From Zanthoxylum bungeanum (lineage: Eukaryota > Streptophyta > Magnoliopsida > Sapindales > Rutaceae), in NCBI GenBank assembly GCA_019454045.1, contig SKCR01015057.1, positions 62,001 through 126,000 of the forward strand: a DNA stretch of 64,000 nucleotides, given 5' to 3'. The translations under genes were made by a program, and so were the position numbers. Shown here in pieces: positions 25,025 to 36,312 of this stretch. How positions within the stretch are numbered: the stretch's first letter is position 1; every line of letters starts with the position of its first letter. The notes below the pieces were generated by a model. The model was not told where the DNA came from, did no database searches, and was given only the letters and a program-made list of their open reading frames with translations.

Positions 25025-25662
25025 ATTTTAGTGTCCTAGACATGCCACGAGATCTCTAAGCGTGATTCGTGTGTGAATAATAATCAAAAATAAGTTGTGG
25101 AATACTTACATTGATCGGTTGAGTTCAAAACTTTCATGGATGTTGAAGCTCCAAGCTCATGGGAGAGTATCCCTATTACCTTCATTTGACTCCCTTATGT
25201 GCTAGCAAGAACCAATGGAACAAATTTTATCTCCCAATGAAAACAAATTTGTCCGAGAGAGAGAGAAACAATCGGCACTTTTGGAACAACACCATTCGGC
25301 CAAAGCAATTTGCAGTGGCCATTGATCGATCCTCCAAAAGCTAAAAGGCCATTCGGCCATGTTGCTTCTTAAGAGAGTAAGGGCCATTCGGCCATATAGA
25401 GAGAGTGAGAGCAAAAAATGATTTGTTCATTTCTTCTTTATTTGGCCGTCAAAAGTGAGAGAGTAATGGCATTTTCGGTTTTGTCCACAAAATGGAGTCA
25501 AATGAAGGTAATAGGGATACTCACCCATGAGCTTGGGAGCTTCAACATCCATGGAAGTTTTGAACTCAACCGATCAATGTAAGTCTTTCGCAACTTATTT
25601 TTGATTATTATTCACACATGAATCACGCTTAGAGATCCTGTGGCATGTCTAGGACACTAACA
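25025..25662. repeat. Long inverted repeat of Copia LTR ends
   Basis: Arms of about 165 bp (25025-25190 and 25497-25662) are reverse complements with only a few mismatches. Shared text includes GACATGCCAC, CTAAGCGTGATTC, ATTGATCGGTTGAGTTCAAA and GAAGCTC. The loop is about 306 bp and contains several GGCCATTCGGCC palindromes (25317-25395). Each arm is the same LTR end in opposite orientation. Confidence 0.9.
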
Positions 25663-26789
25663 TCAACAACCCTCATTCAATCCACAAACACGTGAACCAT
25701 CAAGCCTACTCACGTACAACCACTCACGGCAAAACAACAAAAACCTAAACACACAACCTTCACAGACAAACAATATTAATGCACTACCGACTAAAGTAAA
25801 CCCTAATGCCTTGACGTTTCTCTCCATCACACAAAAGCCACTTGCAGCACCACTTGAACCACAGCACCCCACTCACGGCCACAACCAAACTTAAATACTC
25901 GGCAGCCTACCCTCGCTCAAAAACGCACCCACCTTGCTCCACTCAGCCTGCCCCTACACTTGTCCTCTTTCACGTGAAGCAGCCCCTAAAACCCCACCTT
26001 TAATCGCATGCATAACCACTAACAAAGACCTTCAGCAGCCACGCCGCACACTAACCCACTCACAAACATCTCCACGTTCTCCATCTCACCACCGACTCAC
26101 ACAATTGACTGACTCACTTTGATGCAGCCCCATACGTAAACAATAAGTAACCCTGCAATCGAACTAAACAAAGGCCACGTGAGCAACAACACATCCACTC
26201 AGCCAAAAACGCACTGCCCACAATTACCGAACAACAACCCACTCACAAAACAGCCCAAAAAACTGACCCTAAAATAGCTCAAAACAGTGACCGAAATACC
26301 CCCAAACAGTCCAAATATCACCTAAAATAATGAAAAAAACACGACGACCAAACAGCAGTAAAATAGTCCCAAATCAGCGACAGAAGACAGAGAAAACAAC
26401 GAGTAAAATAGCAGAGAACCCGAGTCAGAAAACCAGAAAAGTTATGGAGCATTAGCCCTTCCGGCGATGATGTAACGCACTCCCGGAAAGCGACTTAAAA
26501 GGTAAGACCTGAAGGCCCCTTTTAATCATTTATCTTTTTAGTTATTCTTTGTCAATCACGCATGCATCGTTATGTTTTACGTATAATTTCATTTGTGTTG
26601 GGTTGATGATTGCGTGCTATCACTTGCGGTATATCGGATGGAAACCCATACGTAAATTCTGTAGCCGAATCCGAATGGACGATAGTGCGGTCTGTACTTG
26701 GGATACAACTCCACGTACCGCTTGAGAAACTTTCAAGCATGTGTTTCATTTTGTTGATTTAAATCTATGTTTATTGTTCCACTATTTAT

Positions 26790-27650
26790 TCATTCATGCA
26801 TTGTTACTTGATGCGCATGGGCTAATCATGTGGGTGAAAGGTCCTCAATTCGAGGGAAATGCCTAAAGGCTACATTTACCACGACATTTTGCCGCGCCGG
26901 ACGAAGTATACTTGGTTGAATGTGAAATACATTAAATCGGGCATACGAAGTCCCATATAGATGTTAGCTTTGGTCGCATCTCCTTTTTAGTCCGCTATTT
27001 ACTTTTCACATATTATTTCTTTATTTGTTCATGCATTGTTACTTGATGCGCATGGGCTAATCACGTTGGTTTAAAGGTTCTCTATTTGAAGGAGAAAAAG
27101 CCTAAAAGGTCACCTTTACCACAATATTTTACCGCGCCTTTTTTAGTCCGTTATTTACTTTTCACATATTATTTCTTTGTTTGTTCATGCATTGTTGCTT
27201 GATGCGCATGGGCTAATCACGTTTGTTTAAAGGTCCTCTATTTGAGGGAGAAAAAGCCTAAAAGGCTACCTTTACCACAATATTTTGCTGCGCCTTTTAT
27301 CTACTTTCCGTATATTATTTCTTTGTTTATTCATGCATTGTAATCTAGTGCGCATGGGCTAATCACAGCGGATTAAAGGTCCTCTGTTTGAGGGATAAAA
27401 GCCTAAAGGCTACCTTTACCATGATGTTTTTCCGCGCGCGGATGAGGTATGCTCGATTGAATGCGAAATACATTCAATCGGGCATACGAGATCCCATATA
27501 GATGTCGGACTTGGTTGCATCCCTTTATTTAATTATGCATTGTTGCTTGATGCGAATGGGCTAATTACGTCGGTTTAAAGGTCCTCTATTTGGGGGAGAA
27601 AAAACTAAAAGGCTACATTTACAACAATATTTTACCGCGCCCTTCCCCTA
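26790..27650 (+). repeat. About 150-240-bp tandem repeats within the solo LTR
   Basis: Five copies of a block starting CATGCATTGTTACTTGATGC and GCATGGGCTAATCA, at about 26793, 27029, 27185, 27331 and 27533. Each continues into AAAGGTCCTC, a TACCTTTACC stretch and a CCGCGCC tail. These account for much of the extra length of this LTR. Confidence 0.85.
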
Positions 27651-28601
27651 TTAACTTGATATAATCTTTGTTTTGGTTGTTGTTTTACATCTTTTCATTT
27701 TCGCATTCGTGCCATGTTTATGTTTGAGTGTTTGCTTCTAACGGTATATCAGATGGAAACCCAGACATAAATTCTGTAGTCGAATCCGAATGGATGGTAG
27801 TGCGGTCTGTACTTGGGATACAACTCAACGTACCGCTTGAGCAACATTCATACATGTTTCCGTGTCATTTTAGATACCACTTTGGTAATCTAGTTCAAAC
27901 GCGTTATCAAACGCTACTCGAACGTATGCATTCTGTTTACCGTTCGAACGAGTTCTCAAATGCTACTCGAACGCATGCATTCTGTTTATCATTCGAACGC
28001 GTTATCAAACACACCACAAACGTGCATGCAGTGGATCGACTTCTTTTCCTCATATTTCGTGCATGTTTGCTTATTTAAGTCATTTTTTTCGCATTACATA
28101 ATTAACCATACCATTTCATTATTGACACTTTTACAGTTATTAATATTTATATTTCCGCATTTATTTATTTGATATGTACATGAGATTGTGTGCTCACTTT
28201 TATTATTAATGCCTTTATAGTTTTTATTAGTTACACTATTGCGCTTCATCATTTAATACGTTTATGAATTATACATTTTGCCTTCATTTTTTTATTTACG
28301 ATTATGGGTGTGCAATCTTGTGTGTTGATTACATTATCTTGCATGTGTTACATAAGACTTGATTATACTATTGCATAAATCTTTTCATTACAATTGGCAT
28401 AAGTAAGGGACCATTCCGAACCCAACGGTTTGAGGTCTTCCCTTGCGAGGGGTGAGTGCGGCCTTAAATCATTTCCCAGTTCACACTGGGTGGCGACTCC
28501 ATTTTATTTCTCCAGTTTAGTCCCCGCGGGCTACTCTGTACTACCGACCGGGCTATGAGCCCGAGCAGCGCCATCCACTTCTATACCCCGCCTACACCCG
28601 G

Positions 28602-29891
28602 CTGAACATATTTCATGTCTAGCCAGACATACAGCGTCCGAAATTATAAAAGTAAATGTGGTAAGGGTGCTCTCAGGTCTTACCTTTTAAATTGTTTTCT
28701 CTGAAGTGTGTTAGGCCGTCGTCGAAAGGATTGAAGCTTTGCTGTTTCTGGTTTATGGTCGCTATTTTTTGCTCACTGTTCCGTCGTTTTTGCTCGCTAT
28801 TTCGTTGTTTCTGGTTGCTATTTTTTTGTTGTTTTTTGTTGATGTTTTGGTTGTTTTTGGGCTACTATGTTTGGTGTTTTTGGCTGCTATTTTTGGTTGT
28901 TCTTGGTTGCTATTTTGGTTGTTTTTTGCTGCTATTTTGGTTGGTTTTGGCTGCTATTTTAGTTGTTTTTTTGCTGTTATTTTGGTTGTTTTTGGGCTGC
29001 TGTTTTGGTTGTTTTTTGCACTGTTTTTCGGTGGTTTTTGGCACTATTTTTGGGTGTTTTTGCTGCTATTTTTTCGGAGATGGCTCAGGGCTTTTTTCTT
29101 ATGTATTTCGGTGATTACTTCTATCTCGTGTTCCATATTTTGTTTTCTCTTTTGTTTCTTATTGTTTCGGTTGTTTGGTCTAGGGTTTTTTCTATTTGTT
29201 GGTTGTTGTCGAGGCTTCAAGGTTTTTTGTTGGTTTCGGTGATAAGAATAAATGAAGGCTAGGGTTTTTTTTTGTGTTGCCGTCCAAGTAAAGAAGAGAA
29301 GGAGCCTAGGTTTTTTTGTTCAAATTGCCGTGTAGCCTCAGAAGAAGAAGAAGAAGAGAATGAGCCCCTATCATTTTTTTGTGTGTTTTCCATCCAACCC
29401 CCCTTCAAGTTTTGGTGATTGCTCATTTTTATAATGACAAGGGATCTCCAAATTATGAAAATAAATCATGGAAATTTGGGAGATATATTTTGGGAAAGAA
29501 TCTCATAAATTTGGTGATGGGGATGATTTCAAATCTTGTTAATGGAAATGATGGGATTTCACATCTTGTAAAATTGGAAAATGTTGATGAAAGAATTTTG
29601 ACATGTGAATTGCATGAGATTTTCTCTATTTGGGAAGGTTTGGGCATGCATGGTGGATTGCATGGGCCTTGGGCGTGTGGGTTGCAGGTGTTGGGGGTTT
29701 GTCCAAGGCTAAGGTTTGAAACAGCGGCTGAGCGAATCCGAGGCTGGCTAGTGACCCTTAATCCAATGAGGTGCTAATTTTAGAGGTTTTCCTTCCTTCC
29801 GGCATTCATTTTTCGCAACTTTCGTATTTTTTCAGGTAGTGCCTCCAAACTAGGCTCATCATCGGGCTCATGTAAAAATACAGTGTCTACA
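28602..29891 (-). repeat. Tat-like 3' LTR, proximal part
   Basis: On the minus strand it starts TGTAGACACTGTATTTTTAC beside the PPT and runs to GCCGGG, where it is split from its distal part (16210-17037). Much of it matches 37141-37990. A T/G-rich low-complexity stretch (28740-29060) gives long Phe/Leu/Val-rich open frames on the plus strand that are not genes. Confidence 0.82.
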
Positions 29892-29905
29892 GTCGCCCCT
29901 ACTTT
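29892..29905 (-). promoter_or_regulatory. Tat-like polypurine tract
   Basis: Minus-strand AAAGTAGGGGCGAC directly precedes the LTR start TGTAGACACTG. Its position and purine content fit a PPT. Confidence 0.7.
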
Positions 29906-29989
29906 GATGGGGCTTGTGCAGTGTGTGACAGTGATAACCCTATCAAAGTCATGCAAGCATTTTTGCTTACCTGGTTCATCGGTAATTAG
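29906..29989 (-). other. Short spacer between PPT and satellite array
   Basis: Unique sequence joining the array to the PPT. Nothing else recognised. Confidence 0.5.
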
Positions 29990-32900
29990 CGGACTTACCT
30001 GTTATTTCTCATCGATCTCTGAGTTGGGTTGATGGCGAGGTGATTTGACCCCTGTGATTTCTTCCCGAACCATGTTGGGTGTGAGATGCTTCGATATCTG
30101 GGATTTTTTCTCGAACTGAATTGAGTTAGTGGCGAGGTGCTTCGACCCCTGGGCTTCAATCCCGAACCATCGGGTGTGAGATGCTTCGATCTCTGTGATT
30201 TGTTCCCGAACTGAGTTGAGTTTGTTGCGAGGTGATTCGACCATGGGCTTCATTCCCGAACAACCGGGTGTGAGATGCTTCGATCTCTGCTATTTATTCC
30301 CGAATTGAGTTGAGTTGGTGGCGAGGTGCTTCGACCCATGGGCTTCATTCCCGAACCACTGGGTGTGAGATGCTTCGATCTCTGGGCTTTATTCCCGAAC
30401 TGAAATGAGCTGGTGGCGAGGTGCTTCGACCCCTAGGATTCATTCCCAAACCACCGGGTGTGAGATAATTCGATCTTTGGGATTTATTCCTGAACAAAGT
30501 TGAGTTGGTGGCGAGGTGCTTCGACCCCTGGGCTTCATTCTCGAACCATCGGGTGTGAGATGTTTTGATCTATGGGATTTATTCCCGAATTGAGTTGAGT
30601 TGGTGGCGAGGTGCTTCGACCCCTGGGCTTCATTCCCGAACCACCGGGTGTAAGAAGCTTTGATCTTTGGGCTTTATTCCCGAACTGAGGTTAATTGATG
30701 GCGAGATGTTTCGACTCATGGGCTTTGTTCCCGAACCATGCTGGGTGTGAGATGCTTCGATCTTTGGGCTTTATTCCCGAACTGTGCTGAGTTGATGGCG
30801 AGGGGCTTTATTCCCGAACCATGTTGGGTGTGAGATGCTTCGATCTATGGGAATTGTTCCTGAACTGAGTTGAGTTGGTGGCGAGGTGCTTCGACCCCCT
30901 GGGCTTCATTCCCGAACAACCGGGTGTGAGAAGCTTCGATCTTTGGGATTTGTTACTGAACTGAGTTGAGTTGGTGGCGAGGTGCTTCGACCCCTGGGCT
31001 TCATTCTCGAACCATCGGGTATGAGATGCTTTGATCTCTGGGATTTGTTCCCGAACTGAGTTGAGTTGGTGGCGAGGTGCTTCGACCCATGGGCTTCATT
31101 TCCGAACCACCGTGTGTGAGATGCTTCGATCTCTGGGCTTTATTCTTGAACTGAGGTGAGTTGATGGCGAGGTGTTTTGACCATTGGGCTTTGTTCCCGA
31201 ACCATACTGGGTGTGTGATGCTTCGATCTCTGGGATCTATTCTCGAACTGAGATGAGTTGATGGTGAGGTGCTTCGACCCCTAGGCTATATTCCCGAACC
31301 ATATTGGGTGTGATATGCTTTTATCTCTGGGCTTTATTCCCGAACTGTGCTGAGTTGATGGCGAGGTGCTTCGACCCCTGGGCTTTATTCCCCAACAATG
31401 CTAGGTGTGAGATGCTTCGATCTCTGGGATTTGTTCCCGAACTTAGTTGCGTTGGTGGCGAGGTGCTTCGACCCCTGGGCTTCATTCCGAACCACCGGGT
31501 GTGAGATGCTTCGATCTCTGGGCTTCATTCCAGAACTGAGTTGAGTTGATGGCGAGGTGCTTCGACCTCTGGCTTCATTCCCAACCATCATTGGGGTGAG
31601 ATGTTTCGATCTCTGGGCTTGATTCCCGAATTGTGCTGAGTTAGTGGCGAGGAGATTTGACCTCTGGGCTTCATTCCCGAACCACCGGGTGTGAGATACT
31701 TTGATCTCTGGGATTTATTCCCGAACTGAGTTGAGTTGGTGGCGAGGTGCTTCAACCCATGGGCTCCATTCCCAAACCACCGTTTGTGAGATGCTTCGAT
31801 CTCTGGGCTTTATTCTCGAACTGAGGTGAGTTGATGGTGAAGTGCTTCGACCCTTGGGCTTTGTTCCCGAACCATGCTTGGTGTGAGATGCTTCGATCTT
31901 TGGGATCTATTCTCGAACTGAGGTGAGTTGATGGTGAGGTGCTTCGACCCCTAGGCTATGTTCCTGAACCATACTGGGTGTGAGATGCTTCGATGTCTAG
32001 GCTTTATTCCCAATCTATGCTGAGTTGATGGCGAGTGTGTTTTGACCTCTGGGCTTTATTCCCAAACAATGCTAGGTGTGAGATGCTTCGATCTCTGGGA
32101 TTGTTCCCGAACTGAGTGAGAGTTGGTGGTGAGGTGCTTCGACCCCTGGGCTTCATTCCCGAACCACCGGGTGTGAGATGCTTCGATCTCTGGGCTTCAT
32201 TCCCGAACTGAGTTGAGTTGATGGCGAGGTGCTTGACCTCTGGGCTTCATTCCCAAACCATCATGGGGTGTGAGATGTTCGATCGATCTCTGGGTTTTAT
32301 TCCTGAATTGTGATGAGTTAGTGGCGAGGTGCTTCGACCTCTGGGCTTCATTCCCGAACTACCGGGTGTGAGATGCTTTGATCTCTGGGATTTGTTCCCG
32401 AACTGAGTTGAGTTGGTGGCGAGGTGCTTCAACCCATGGGCTCCATTCCCGAACCACCGTGTGTGAGATGCTTCGATCTTTGGGCTTTATTCTCGAATTG
32501 AGGTGAGTTGATGGTGAAGTGTTTCGACCCTTGGGCTTTGTTCCCGAACCATGCTGGGTGTGAGATGCTTCGATCTCTGGGATCTATTCTCGAACTGAGG
32601 TGATTTGATGGCGAGGTGCTTCGACCCCTAGGCTATGTTCCCGAACCATACTGGGTGTGAGATGCTTCGATCTTTGGGCTTTTTTCCCGAATTGAGTTGA
32701 GTTGTTGGCGAAGTGCTTCGACCTCTGGGCTTCATTCCCGAACCACCGGGTGTGAGAAGCTTTGATCTTTGGGCTTTATTCCCGAACTGAGGTTAATTGA
32801 TGGCGAGGTGTTTCGACTCCTGGGCTTTGTTCCCGAACCATGCTGGGTGTGAGATGCTTCCATCTTTCGGCTTAATTCCCAAACTGTGCTGAGTTGATGG

Positions 32901-35578
32901 CGAGGTGCTTCGAGCCCTGGGCTTTATTCCCGAACCATGCTGGGTGTGAGATGCTTCGATCTATGGGATTTGTTCCTGAACTGAGTTGAGTTGGTGGCGA
33001 GGTGCTTCGACCCCCTGGGTTTCATTCCCGAACAACAGGGTGTGAGAAGCTTCGATCTCTGGGATTTGTTCCTGAACTGAGTTGAGTTGGTGGCGAGGTG
33101 CTTCGACCCATCGGCTTCATTATCGAACCACCGGGTGTGAGATGTTTTGATCTATGAGATTTGTTCCCGAATTGAGTTGAGTTGGTGGCGAGGTGCTTCG
33201 ACCCCTGGGCTTCATTCCCGAACCAACGGGTGTGAGAAGCTTTGATCTGTGGAATTTATTCCCGAACTGAGGTTAATTGATGGCGAGGTGTTTCGACTCC
33301 TGGGCTTTGTTCCCGAACCATGCTGGGTGTGAGATGCTTCGATCTTTGGGCTTTATTCCTGAACTGTGATGAGTCGATGGCGAGGTGCTTCGAGCCCTGG
33401 GCTTTATTCCCGAACCATGCTGGGTGTGAGATGCTTCGATCTATGGGATTTGTTCCTGAACTGAGTTGAGTTGGTGGCGAGGTGCTTCGACCCCCTGGGC
33501 TTCATTCCCGAACAACCGGGTGTGAGAAGCTTCGATCTCTGGGATTTGTTCCTGAACTGAGTTGAGTTGGTGGTGAGGTGCCTCGACCCATGGGCTTCAT
33601 TCCCGAACCATCGGGTGTGAGATGCTTTGTTCTCTGGGATTTGTTTCTGAACTGAGTTGAGTTGGTGGCGAGGTGCTTCGACCCATGGGCTTCATTTCCG
33701 AACCACCGTATGTAAGATGCTTCGATCTCTGGGCTTTATTCTTGAACTGAGGTGAGTTGATGGCGAGGTGTTTCTACCCTTGGGCTTTTTTCCCGAACCA
33801 TGCTGGGTGTAAGATGCTTCGATCTCTGGGATCTATTCTCGAACTGAGATGGGTTGATGGTGAGGTGCTTCGACCCCTAGGCTATATTCCCGAACCATAT
33901 TGGGTGTGATATGCTTTTATCTCTGGGCTTTATTCCCGAACTGTGCTGAGTTGATGGCGAGGTGCTTCGACCCCTGGGCTTATTCCCAAACAATGCTAGG
34001 TGTGAGATGCTTCGATCTATGGGATATGTTCCCGAACTGAGTTGAGTTTGTGGCGAGGTGCTTCGACCCTTGGCTTTATTCCCAAACCACCGGGTCTGAG
34101 ATGCTTCGATCTCTGGGCTTCATTCCCGAACTGAGTTGAGTTGATGGCGAGGTGCTTCGACCTCTGGGTATCATTCCCAAACCATCATTGGGGTGAGATT
34201 TTTCGATCTCTGGGCTTTATTCCCGAATTGTGTTGAGTTAGTGGCGAGGTGATTTGACCTCTGGGCTTCATTCCCGAACCACAGGGTGTGAGATGCTTTG
34301 ATCTCTGGGATATATTCCCGAACTGAGTTGAGTTGGTGGCGAGGTGCTTCAACCCATGGGCTCCATTCCCGAACCACCGTTTGTGAGATCATTCGATCTC
34401 TGGGCTTTATTCTCGAACTGAGGTGAGTTGATGGTGAAGTGCTTCGACCCTTGGGCTTTGTTCCCGAACCATGCTGGGTGTGAGATGCTTCGATCTCTGG
34501 GATCTATTCTCGAACTGAGGTGAGTGATGGCGATGTGCTTCGACACCTAGGATATGTTCCCGAACCATACAGGGTGTGAGATGCTTCGATCTCTGGGCTT
34601 TATTCCCGATCTATGCTGAGTTGATGGCGATGTGTTTTGACCCATGGGCTTTATTCCCAAACAATGCTAGGTGTGAGATGCTTCGATCTCTGGGATTTGT
34701 TCCCGAACTGAGTTGAGTTGGTGGCGAGGTGCTTCGACCCCTGGGCTTCATTCCCGAACCACCGGGTGTGAGATGCTTCGATCTCTGGGCTTCATTCCCG
34801 AACTGAGTTGAGTTGATGGCGAGGTGCTTCGACCTTTGGGCTTCATTCACAAACCATCATTGGGGTGAGATGCTTCGATCTCTGGGTTTTATTCCCCAAT
34901 TGTGATGAGTTAGTGGCGAGGTGCTTCGACCACTGGGCTTCATTCCCGAACTACCGGGTGTGAGATGCTTTGATCTCTGGGATTTGTTCCCGAACTGATT
35001 TGAGTTGGTGGCGAGGTGCTTCAACCCATGGGCTCCATTCCCGAACCACGGTGTGTGAGATGCTTCGATCTCTGGGCTTTATTCTCGAACTGAGGTGAGT
35101 TGATGGTGAAGTGCTTCGACCATTGGGCTTTGTTCCCGAACTATGCTGGGTGTGAGATGCTTCGATCTCTGGGATCTATTCTCGAACTGAGGTGAGTTGA
35201 TGGCGAGGTGCTTCGACCCCTAGGCTATGTTCCCGAACCATACTGGGTGTGAGATGTTTCGATCTGTGGGCTTTATTCCCGAACTGTGCTGAGTTGATGG
35301 TGATGTGCTTCGACCCCGGGGCTTAAATCCCAAACAATGCTGGGTGTGAGATGCTTCGATATCTGGGATTTGTTCCCGAACTGAGTTGAGCTGATGGCGA
35401 GGTGCTTCAACCCATGGGCTTCATTCCCGAACCACCGGGTGTGAGATGTTTCGATCTCTGGGCTTCATTCCCGAACTGAGTTGAGTTGATGGCGAGGTCT
35501 TCGACCTCTGGGCTTCATTCCCAAACCATCATCGGTGTGAGATGCTTCGATCTCTGGGCTTTATTCCCGAACTGTGCG
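29990..35578 (-). repeat. 5.6-kb satellite-like array, about 95-bp dimeric unit
   Basis: Nearly 60 copies of a unit of about 95 bp made of two related halves of about 51 and 44 bp. One half is TGCTTCGATCTCTGGG, TTTATTCCCGAACTGAG, TTGATGGCGAGG; the other is TGCTTCGACCCCTGGG, CTTCATTCCCGAACCA, CCGGGTGTGAGA. Variant patterns recur at a distance (a marker TGATATGCTTTTATC at 31311 and again at 33907, 2596 bp apart), showing higher-order duplication. The unit length is not a multiple of three, and the short minus-strand frames are by-products. It sits between leader and PPT of a coding-free Tat-like element. Confidence 0.95.
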
Positions 35579-36292
35579 GATATCAAACTCATGCATTTGG
35601 CATATTCGGATATCAAACTCATGCATTTGGCATATTCGGATCATGTTTGGACCTTCTAAGCCCATCAAGATTTTCATACAAGTTGGCCCGTTATCATTTT
35701 AAAGCATTCAATCAGATTATCGCGAGGTGCAAACTTGTCCCAGTGGAAAAGGTCCAACAAGTTTAAATTTTTGCGATAAGGTGGCTAAATAACTTCAAAT
35801 GATAAGAGGCCCAACACAAGGTGGTCCATCATCATTTTGGAAACTTTTGGCCCAACCATCATAAGATACAAACTCGTCCCAGTTTAAATGGCCCAACAAG
35901 TTCGCATCTTATGACGAGAGGTCTAAATGGATCCAAATGATAATGGGCCCAAACACAAACATGTGGGTGGCTTCTATAGGACATAGAACTATGGTTCATA
36001 TTTGCGCTTGTAAAGGTATGGATAAAGGCTCTCATCGGCGAGGGGTTGCCCACAACTAGGTCTCCCCACTCAAGTGTTCGAGCGACCAAGTGAGCGCGCC
36101 TTTTTTATACCCTAGTGTATGTGCCAACGAGGGATGGTTATCATCACATAACGATCCGCCGCCTCGAGTGAAAGTGACTTCACGATACATGATGCCATCA
36201 GGGTAAGAAGGGTATGCAAAATATATAAGACTTGGGTAACCAAAGCCAAAACCACGGACACTACAAGGCATTGTTTCGGGGCCGATTCTCTA
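35579..36292 (-). other. Leader of the Tat-like element
   Basis: Non-coding. It holds a 30-bp perfect tandem duplication (GGATATCAAACTCATGCATT repeated at 35579 and 35609) and two diverged blocks with GATAAT and GGCCCAAC motifs (35680-35820 and 35830-35950). No gag start or conserved domain is present. Confidence 0.55.
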
Positions 36293-36310
36293 TCCCCAGT
36301 GGAGTCGCCA
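36293..36310 (-). promoter_or_regulatory. Tat-like primer-binding site
   Basis: Minus-strand TGGCGACTCCACTGGGGA, two bases inside the LTR end CGCTCCTACA. Its TGG start and position fit a tRNA-complementary PBS; the tRNA was not identified. Confidence 0.72.
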
Positions 36311-36312
36311 TC

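Larger units (their letters stand above)
17724..25662. mobile_element. Copia-2 complex: decayed Copia with opposed LTR ends
   Basis: The block starts TGTTGGATAATTATG and ends GACACTAACA, with the 5-bp duplication TCAAC on both sides (17719-17723 and 25663-25667). The coding relic inside is on the minus strand with its own PBS at 25013-25024, yet the outermost ends look like a plus-strand LTR of the same family. The likeliest reading is a plus LTR that received, or recombined with, a minus-strand relative, leaving inverted LTR ends at 25025-25662. The exact internal boundaries could not be fixed. Confidence 0.65.
17038..28596 (+). mobile_element. Solo LTR of the Tat-like family, interrupted by Copia-2
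   Basis: It starts TGTAGACACTGCATTTTTG at 17038 and ends CCCGCCTACA at 28596. Without Copia-2 it is about 3.6 kb. Flanks are CCCGA (17033-17037) and CCCGG (28597-28601), a 5-bp TSD differing only by a CpG-type transition, and the sequence outside them rejoins into the continuous LTR seen at 37120-37160. It is longer than the LTR it landed in because of extra internal repeats (26790-27650). There is no internal domain, so it is a solo LTR left by LTR-LTR recombination. Confidence 0.8.

Noticed and set aside
31304..34850. Short minus- and plus-strand frames with periodic peptides (RSKHLA, GFVPELS)
   Set aside because: They follow the 95-bp satellite unit and end wherever indels shift the frame; no start context or conservation beyond the DNA repeat.
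29990..35578. CRISPR-like regularity
   Set aside because: Plant nuclear context, no unique spacers; the whole unit repeats in tandem.
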